This document shows, piece after piece, positions 58,980-64,000 of a stretch of DNA of 64,000 nt. Below the pieces are notes generated by a model. That model did no database searches and was not told where the DNA came from. It saw nothing but the letters and a program-made list of their open reading frames with translations. Made by a program: the position numbers and the translations under genes. Source of the DNA: GCA-003244245 sp036266995. Its GTDB lineage: Bacteria > Actinomycetota > Actinomycetes > Mycobacteriales > Pseudonocardiaceae. The DNA is taken from positions 1 to 64,000 of the forward strand of contig DATAWX010000172.1 of assembly GCA_036266995.1 (NCBI GenBank), written 5' to 3'. Numbering within the stretch: the stretch's first letter is position 1; every line of letters begins with the position of its first letter.

Positions 58980-59975
58980 ATGTGGTCCGATGAGCTGGTC
59001 CGGGCTCGCCTGCATGTGGTCACCGGCAAGGGCGGGACGGGAAAAACGACGGTAGCCGCTGCGCTGGCGGTGGCGCTGGCCAGCGGGGGCGGCCGAACGC
59101 TGCTGGTGGAAGTCGAGGGACGGCAAGGAATCGCGCACCTGTTCGACATCCCGCCGTTGCCCTACCAGGAGCGGCGCATCGCGGTCGCCCCCGGCGGTGG
59201 CGAGGTCCGGGCGCTGGCGGTGGATGCCGAGGAGGCCCTGCTGGACTACTTCACGATGTTTTACAACCTGGGTTTCGCGGCCCGGACGCTGCGCCGGATG
59301 GGCGCGATCGAGTTCGCCACCACGCTGGCGCCCGGGCTGCGTGATGTACTGCTCACGGGCAAGGTGAAGGAAGCGACAACCCGAGTGGCCAACGGCGTCC
59401 GTACTTACGACGCTGTGGTGCTCGACGCCCCACCCACCGGGCGGGTGGTGAGGTTTCTCGACGTCACCAGGGCGATGGCGGACCTGGCGAAGGTCGGCCC
59501 GATCCACAATCAGAGCAAGGGGGTGGTACGGCTGCTGCACTCTGCGGACACTGCTGTGCACGTGGTGACCCTGCTGGAGGACATGCCGGTGGCCGAAACC
59601 TTGGACACCGTCGCGGAGCTGGATCTGGCGGACCTGCGTCCGGGCGCCGTGCTGGTCAACCGGGCGCGGCCGTCTCGGCTGCCTGCCTGTTCGGTGGTCG
59701 CCGCAGCGAACGGCCAGGTCCGCGCCGACCGGGTCCGCGCCGGGTTGCTCGCCGCCGGTCTGGATCTGGACCCGGCCGTGCTGGACGGCCTGGTCGCCGA
59801 AACAGTGGAACATGCGATGCGGGTGGACGCCGAGCGCCACGCCCGAGCCAGGCTGGCCGACGCGGGCATGCCGTTGATCGAGCTTCCCGAGCTGACCGAG
59901 GTCGGCGGAGATGGAGTGGATCTCGGCGGGGTCTACGAGCTCGCTGAAGCGCTCCGCGGGCAAGGGGTGCGATGA
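58980..59975 (+). CDS. ArsA-like (GET3-type) ATPase 1
   Basis: 331 residues. Deviant Walker A GKGGTGKTTVAAALAVAL (about 15-32), switch I/II-like LDAPPTGRVVRFLDV (about 142-156), and a NRARPSRLP segment. No Cys pair for metal is visible, so it is not a classical arsenite pump ATPase. Homologue of Rv3679, which together with Rv3680 forms a complex linked to anion/nucleotide and glycerol-related phenotypes in mycobacteria. ATG with a modest site. It overlaps the second ATPase by 4 bases. Confidence 0.92.
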   Translation: MWSDELVRARLHVVTGKGGTGKTTVAAALAVALASGGGRTLLVEVEGRQGIAHLFDIPPLPYQERRIAVAPGGGEVRALAVDAEEALLDYFTMFYNLGFAARTLRRMGAIEFATTLAPGLRDVLLTGKVKEATTRVANGVRTYDAVVLDAPPTGRVVRFLDVTRAMADLAKVGPIHNQSKGVVRLLHSADTAVHVVTLLEDMPVAETLDTVAELDLADLRPGAVLVNRARPSRLPACSVVAAANGQVRADRVRAGLLAAGLDLDPAVLDGLVAETVEHAMRVDAERHARARLADAGMPLIELPELTEVGGDGVDLGGVYELAEALRGQGVR

Positions 59976-61156
59976 GCACGCCGACTCCGCTGGATATCGA
60001 CGCGCTGCTGGACAACCGGGCCACTCGAGTAGTGGTGTGCTGTGGCGCGGGCGGCGTGGGGAAGACGACGACGGCTGCGGCGCTCGCGTTGCGAGCGGCC
60101 GAGCGAGGTCGATCGGTGGTGGTACTCACGATCGACCCGGCTCGCCGGCTGGCCCAGTCGCTGGGTCTGCCCGAGCTGACCAACAATCCTCGCCTGGTGG
60201 ACCCCACCGAGGAGATCCAGGCGGCCGGCGGCCGGCTGCACGCGATGATGCTGGACATGCGACGCACCTTCGATGAGATGGTGCAAGCGCACGCAAGCCC
60301 CGAGCGGGCCGCCCTCATCATCGCCAACCCCTTCTACCAGGCCATCTCGTCGTCGTTCTCCGGAACCCAGGAGTACATGGCGATGGAGAAGCTGGGCCAG
60401 CTGGTTGCGGCCCGCCAGTGGGAGCTTGTCGTGGTCGATACGCCCCCTTCGCGTTCCGCACTGGATTTCCTGGACGCTCCGCAGCGGTTGTCATCGTTTC
60501 TGGACGGGCGGATGATCCGGCTGCTGTCCGCACCCGCGCGGGCCGGCGGCCGGGGCGTGCGGCGGCTGGTGGGTGCCGGGTTCGGGCTGTTCACCAGGGC
60601 GATCTCGACGATCCTGGGCGGCCAGTTGTTGGCTGACGCCTCGGCGTTCGTGCAGGCTTTCGACACCATGTTCGGGGGGTTCCGGGAGCGCGCGACCGCG
60701 ACCTACGAGTTGCTCCGCGCTCCGGGCACTGAGTTTCTGGTGATCGCCACCCCAGAGGCCGACGCAGTGCGCGAGGCTGCCTACTTCGTGGACCGGCTGG
60801 CCACCGAGTCGATGCCCCTGGCGGGGCTGGTGCTCAACCGAACACATCCGGTACTCGCTGACCTGCCGGCAGCGCAGGCCGAGACGGTGGCGCAGACGCT
60901 GGAACGAGCGGGCGAAGGCGCTAACTCCGCGGGTCCGCTGGCTGCGGCGGTGCTGCGGTTACACGCCGACCGGGTCACCCTGGCCAGGCGGGAACGCCGG
61001 CTGCTCGCTCGGTTTCGCCGGGCGCATCCGGCCGTCGCGATGGTCGCGGTGCCGGCGTTGGCCTTCGACGTGCACGATCTGCCGGCTCTTCGCGGCATGG
61101 GCCGGCTGCTCGGCAGGGAACAGCCAGCCGTGATCGACTCCGCACCGCACCGCTGA
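59972..61156 (+). CDS. ArsA-like (GET3-type) ATPase 2
   Basis: 394 residues. Walker A VVCCGAGGVGKTTTAAALAL (about 20-39), DPARRLAQSLGLPEL, and DTPPSRSALDFLDAP as the switch segment. It has an extended middle region (about 180-260) compared with the first ATPase. Coupled to ATPase 1, it matches the Rv3679-Rv3680 pair, known in mycobacteria to be heteromeric. In M. tuberculosis whiB4 follows; here a phosphoribulokinase gene lies convergent instead. Confidence 0.92.
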   Translation: MSTPTPLDIDALLDNRATRVVVCCGAGGVGKTTTAAALALRAAERGRSVVVLTIDPARRLAQSLGLPELTNNPRLVDPTEEIQAAGGRLHAMMLDMRRTFDEMVQAHASPERAALIIANPFYQAISSSFSGTQEYMAMEKLGQLVAARQWELVVVDTPPSRSALDFLDAPQRLSSFLDGRMIRLLSAPARAGGRGVRRLVGAGFGLFTRAISTILGGQLLADASAFVQAFDTMFGGFRERATATYELLRAPGTEFLVIATPEADAVREAAYFVDRLATESMPLAGLVLNRTHPVLADLPAAQAETVAQTLERAGEGANSAGPLAAAVLRLHADRVTLARRERRLLARFRRAHPAVAMVAVPALAFDVHDLPALRGMGRLLGREQPAVIDSAPHR

Positions 61157-61171
61157 GCGGCAGCTCAGCGG
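61150..61171. terminator. Symmetric hairpin between convergent stops
   Basis: CCGCTGAG (61150-61157) pairs perfectly with CTCAGCGG (61164-61171) across a 6-base loop. It contains the stop codons of both the plus-strand ATPase and the minus-strand phosphoribulokinase, so it could act as a bidirectional terminator. No U tract on either side, so it may need Rho or be only an end-of-gene palindrome. Confidence 0.5.
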
Positions 61172-62103
61172 ACTGAATCGAGCATGTGGTAGAGCAGCAG
61201 CAGCTGGGTGATCGCCAGCGGCTCACTGCGGCTGCCCTCACCTATATGGCCCAGCGTGGACGGCAGCTCCGACTCGGTGCCGAGCTCCGCCCAGATCGCC
61301 TTCTCCAGCAGCCGGCTCTCCTCGCGAGGCACGTACCCGTGCACGTGCAGGCCCTCCACCGGCCGGCCGTCCTCGTCACGCTTGAGCTTGAGGTGCATGG
61401 CGCGCCGGTCAGACTCGCGGAACACTCCGGTGAGATCTGGGTGGCGGACCGTCGGGCGTAGCGTCAGCTCAGCCGACAGCGGTGTGTCCGGCGGGTCTTG
61501 GCGCGCCTCAATCGGACCGAACCGAACCACGATGTCGGCTGCGGAGCGTTGCGGGCGGATGAATTCTTCGGACTCGGGTTCCCGCTTGTCGAGTTCGGAC
61601 AGCACCTGCTCTGGGGTGTACCCGCGCTTGCTGGTGTCCCGCTTGACCTTCCAGTCGCGGCGGATGTGCTCGGGCGGGTCGAGGTACACGGTGATGTCGA
61701 AGCACGCCTGCGCCAGCCGGGTGTGTAGCGGTAGCAGGCCCTCCACGATCACGAACTCGGTGGGCTCGATCAGTTGCGGCCGGGTGAGCTGGCCGGTGTC
61801 GTGATCGTAGACCGGTTTGAGGACCGGCTGCCCGGTGGCCAGCAGCTGCAGGTGCTGTTCCATGATCTGCACGTAATTGCAGTCCGGGTGCAGCGCCGTG
61901 AACGGCAGTCCCTTACGTTCCTGGCGGTCGTACCGATGGTAGTCGTCCACACACAGGGAGGTGATGCGATCGGCACCCAACGCGTCGACCAATCCGTTGG
62001 TTAACGTGGTCTTGCCAGCAGCGCTGTCGCCGGCGATCGCGAGCATCACCGGCCGCGCGGTACCGGACCCAGCACGCTCCATTCGCAGCAACTTGTCGGG
62101 CAC
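61165..62103 (-). CDS. Phosphoribulokinase/uridine kinase-family protein
   Basis: 312 residues from GTG 62103 (AAAAGGGG upstream); the open frame to 62235 has no site. P-loop MLAIAGDSAAGKTTLTNGL, then SLCVDDYHRYDRQERK (the PRK substrate-binding Asp/Arg segment), FIVEGLLPLHT-like EGLLPLH, and RRDWKVKRDTSKRGYT. This is the non-CO2-fixing actinobacterial PRK group; no RuBisCO gene is nearby. It phosphorylates a pentulose or nucleoside; the true substrate here is uncertain. Confidence 0.87.
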   Translation of the reverse strand: MPDKLLRMERAGSGTARPVMLAIAGDSAAGKTTLTNGLVDALGADRITSLCVDDYHRYDRQERKGLPFTALHPDCNYVQIMEQHLQLLATGQPVLKPVYDHDTGQLTRPQLIEPTEFVIVEGLLPLHTRLAQACFDITVYLDPPEHIRRDWKVKRDTSKRGYTPEQVLSELDKREPESEEFIRPQRSAADIVVRFGPIEARQDPPDTPLSAELTLRPTVRHPDLTGVFRESDRRAMHLKLKRDEDGRPVEGLHVHGYVPREESRLLEKAIWAELGTESELPSTLGHIGEGSRSEPLAITQLLLLYHMLDSVR

Positions 62104-62276
62104 GACACACCCCTTTTCTCCGCAAGGCCTCGAAGGCCACGCAAGCCTCAATAGGCCGTACCTGACGGTAAGCAAGCCGGCCGCGACCCGGCGTCCCCTC
62201 CTGGAGGGAAAGGCAAGGGGATCCGGGCTCATCATCGGTCACCGACACGGCATGGTGACCCGATTACACTGCGCAC

Positions 62277-62951
62277 ATGAAAGGCCGGCACGGGGAAGGC
62301 CAGCCGCTACGTGTGGTCCTGGTCGATGACCATGAGATGGTGCGCACTGGTCTCAAGGCGATGCTCAGTCGCTTCGCTGGACGGGTCCGGGTGGTCGGCG
62401 AGGCTGCGGACGCGGCGACCGCACGGCGGGTCGTAGCTGGGCTGGACCCCGACATTGTCCTCGCCGACGTGCGATTGGGCGGAGAAAGCGGGTTGGACCT
62501 GTGCCGCGAGCTCATCGCGGACTCCCCCGGACGCCGGGTCGTCCTGCTGACCGTCTACGACGACGAGCAGTATCTGTTCCAAGCCATGCAGGCCGGCGCG
62601 GCGGGCTACCTTCTCAAGCGCATCGATGGCCCGGAACTGGTCGAGCAGTTGCTCCGGGCGCACGCCGGTGGCGTGGTACTCGACGCGGGTCTCAGCGCCC
62701 GAGCCGGCGCGTCCGCCAGCCGCCTGCTGGCAGGCGAGTTCTGGCCCGGCGCACACCTCGGCTTGACCAACCGGGAGAGCGAGGTGCTCTGCCTGATGGT
62801 CGGCGGCGCGTCCAACCGAGCTATCGCCACCGAGCTACTGGTCGGCGAGGAGACGGTCAAGAGTCACGTGCGAGGCATCTACCGGAAGCTGGCGGTGAGC
62901 GACCGGGCGGGGGCGGTGGCAACCGCACTGCGCGAGGGCCTCTTCCGTTAA
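62277..62951 (+). CDS. NarL/LuxR-family response regulator
   Basis: 224 residues. Receiver domain with VLVDDHEMVRTGLKAML (acidic pocket), phosphoacceptor Asp in DIVLADVRLGG (about 63), Thr in VVLLTVYDD, and Lys in GAAGYLLKRID. The LuxR HTH is LTNRESEVLCLMVGGASNRAIATELLVGEETVKSHVRGIYRKL. No sensor kinase adjoins it, so the partner lies elsewhere (the partial kinase at the window start is too far to link). ATG start at 62277. Confidence 0.94.
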   Translation: MKGRHGEGQPLRVVLVDDHEMVRTGLKAMLSRFAGRVRVVGEAADAATARRVVAGLDPDIVLADVRLGGESGLDLCRELIADSPGRRVVLLTVYDDEQYLFQAMQAGAAGYLLKRIDGPELVEQLLRAHAGGVVLDAGLSARAGASASRLLAGEFWPGAHLGLTNRESEVLCLMVGGASNRAIATELLVGEETVKSHVRGIYRKLAVSDRAGAVATALREGLFR

Positions 62952-62952
62952 G

Positions 62953-62982
62953 TGTCACAGTCGTTTAAATGTCACAGTCGTT
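62953..62982. repeat. Short direct repeat after response regulator
   Basis: TGTCACAGTCGTT occurs at 62953-62965 and again at 62970-62982, 17 bases apart, in the gap between two converging genes. It may be chance or a protein-binding tandem site. Confidence 0.6.
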
Positions 62983-62987
62983 GAGGC

Positions 62988-63968
62988 TCAGGCAACGGCG
63001 GCCGAGTTGGGTTGTACCCGTCCGGCCAGCGCCCGCTGGCCCTCCGCGACAAGTGCCGGATCTCCGTGCCACGCCTTCAGCGCCGGGTCGACCAACGCCC
63101 GACCGAAGGAGAAGGTCAGCGGCCACGGCGTCTCGTGCTTCTGCATCGCGGCCAGGTTCGCGGTCGCCACCTCAGGCGACTGACCACCGGAGAGGAAGGC
63201 CACCCCGGCCAGGGAGTCCGGCAGCACCGCCCGCAGCGTGGCCACGGTCGCCTCGGCGACCTCCTCGGGACTGGCCTGCTGACCTGATGTCGAGCCGGGC
63301 ACCACCATGTTGGGTTTGAGCACGGTGCCGGCGAGATCCACGCCAGCCTCCTCCAGCTCCTCCAGTAGATGCTCCAGAGCCGCGCGGGTCACTTCGGCGC
63401 ACCGCTCGATGGTGTGGTCGCCGTCCATCAACACTTCGGGCTCGACGATGGGCACCATCACCGACTCCTGGCACAGCGCGGCATAACGGGCCAGCGCGTG
63501 CGCATTGGCTCGCAGCGCGTTACGGGTCGGCCGGTTCTCACCGATAGTGATCACGGCCCGCCACTTCGCGAACCGGGCCCCGCGGGAGACATAGTCCCGA
63601 AGCCGTTCGCGCAGGCCGTCGAGGCCTTCGGTGATCTTCTCACCGGGCGACAAGGCCAGGTCTTTCGCGCCGGTGTCGACCTTGATACCAGGCAGGATGT
63701 TCAGTGCGTGGATGGCCAGCGGGAAAGTGTTCCCGTCGCTGAGCTTCTGGTTGAAGGTCTCGTCGGACAGGATCACCCCGCTGATGCCCTCATGCAGCTC
63801 GGGCGTGGTCACCAACAGCTCGCGGTAGTCCCGCCGGTTGTCCGCGGTCGCGGCAACGCCCACCTTCTCCAGCCGGGACGACATGGTGCCGATGCTCTCG
63901 TCGGCCGCGAGAATGCCGCGCGGCCGGCTCACCATCGTTTGAGCGGTTCCGTGCAGCGCCTCGATCAT
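62988..63968 (-). CDS. Class I fructose-bisphosphate aldolase
   Basis: 326 residues. GILAADESIGTMSSRLEKVG (about 18-37) is the class I signature, with Schiff-base Lys in GTVLKPNMVVPGS (about 212) and further active-site residues in EPEVLMDGDH and LSGGQS. It cleaves fructose-1,6-bisphosphate to DHAP and GAP. ATG with GGAGGG directly upstream. The window ends 32 bases later, so promoter and upstream gene are not visible. Confidence 0.95.
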   Translation of the reverse strand: MIEALHGTAQTMVSRPRGILAADESIGTMSSRLEKVGVAATADNRRDYRELLVTTPELHEGISGVILSDETFNQKLSDGNTFPLAIHALNILPGIKVDTGAKDLALSPGEKITEGLDGLRERLRDYVSRGARFAKWRAVITIGENRPTRNALRANAHALARYAALCQESVMVPIVEPEVLMDGDHTIERCAEVTRAALEHLLEELEEAGVDLAGTVLKPNMVVPGSTSGQQASPEEVAEATVATLRAVLPDSLAGVAFLSGGQSPEVATANLAAMQKHETPWPLTFSFGRALVDPALKAWHGDPALVAEGQRALAGRVQPNSAAVA

Positions 63969-64000
63969 GACCCTCCCTCCACGGCGACGGGCCAGTCCAC

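Noticed and set aside
1..64000. rRNA, tRNA and CRISPR arrays
   Set aside because: No T-loop GGTTCGAAT-type sequence with matching cloverleaf, no rRNA-like sequence, and no regularly spaced direct repeats were seen; a tRNA scan would be the decisive check.

Overview
The window is high-GC actinobacterial DNA, most probably from a sporulating or mycelial relative of Pseudonocardia, Amycolatopsis or Saccharopolyspora (inference). The evidence is an SsgA-family protein, an aminoglycoside 2'-N-acetyltransferase of the mycobacterial type, a MurT/GatD pair, a 13E12-type HNH protein, several actinobacterial XRE regulators (DUF5753 and TPR types), and a block at 53586-61156 that keeps the gene order of Mycobacterium tuberculosis Rv3671c-Rv3680 (MarP, CoA pyrophosphatase, TlpA-like, Nth, Crp, DUF4177/RidA, two ArsA-like ATPases).

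1-10087 is core-like: the end of a sensor kinase, a secreted YVTN propeller, a CorA-like channel, UppP, MurT/GatD, an EamA permease, a polysaccharide deacetylase, an MGDG-synthase/MurG-like glycosyltransferase, and an M56 peptidase with its BlaI repressor. 10169-13364 is an unrecognised three-gene operon (OmpA-domain lipoprotein, four-helix membrane protein, soluble coiled-coil protein). 13613-16594 is a sulfonate-type ABC operon preceded by a tiny uORF that resembles actinobacterial cysteine-responsive leader peptides. 16699-28823 is mixed housekeeping: SsgA-like, acyl-CoA dehydrogenase, MEDS/anti-sigma kinase, AAC(2'), HNH protein, HrpA, hydrolases and a lytic transglycosylase.

29608-51000 is accessory DNA. 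It holds a truncated hsdR whose end is joined to a frameshifted toxin with a surviving antitoxin gene. A regulator cluster follows (XRE/TPR, SLOG-fold, XRE/DUF5753, DUF6879 and a 46-residue Cys protein). Two copies of a translationally coupled tiny-ORF cassette are present at 34274-34865 and 39683-39999. Between them lies an operon of an APH-like kinase, a 38-residue acidic peptide and a JmjC-type oxygenase, which looks like a candidate RiPP-style or peptide-modification system. A large serine recombinase at 41154 sits directly behind a truncated PIG-L deacetylase and probably marks one end of a ~10 kb element. That element carries a single-chain restriction-modification enzyme, an XRE/small-protein operon, an atypical WhiB and a degenerate ion channel.

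51328-63968 returns to core genes: an aldo/keto reductase, a DUF3558 lipoprotein, the Rv3671c-Rv3680-like block, an orphan phosphoribulokinase, a LuxR-type response regulator and class I fructose-bisphosphate aldolase. Notable non-coding structures are a canonical intrinsic terminator at 16603-16638, two long perfect inverted repeats with the same 36-base spacer (16609-16674 and 52932-53013), and a symmetric hairpin between convergent genes at 61150-61171. I saw no rRNA, tRNA or CRISPR array. All family names come from reading motifs by eye; no database search was possible.
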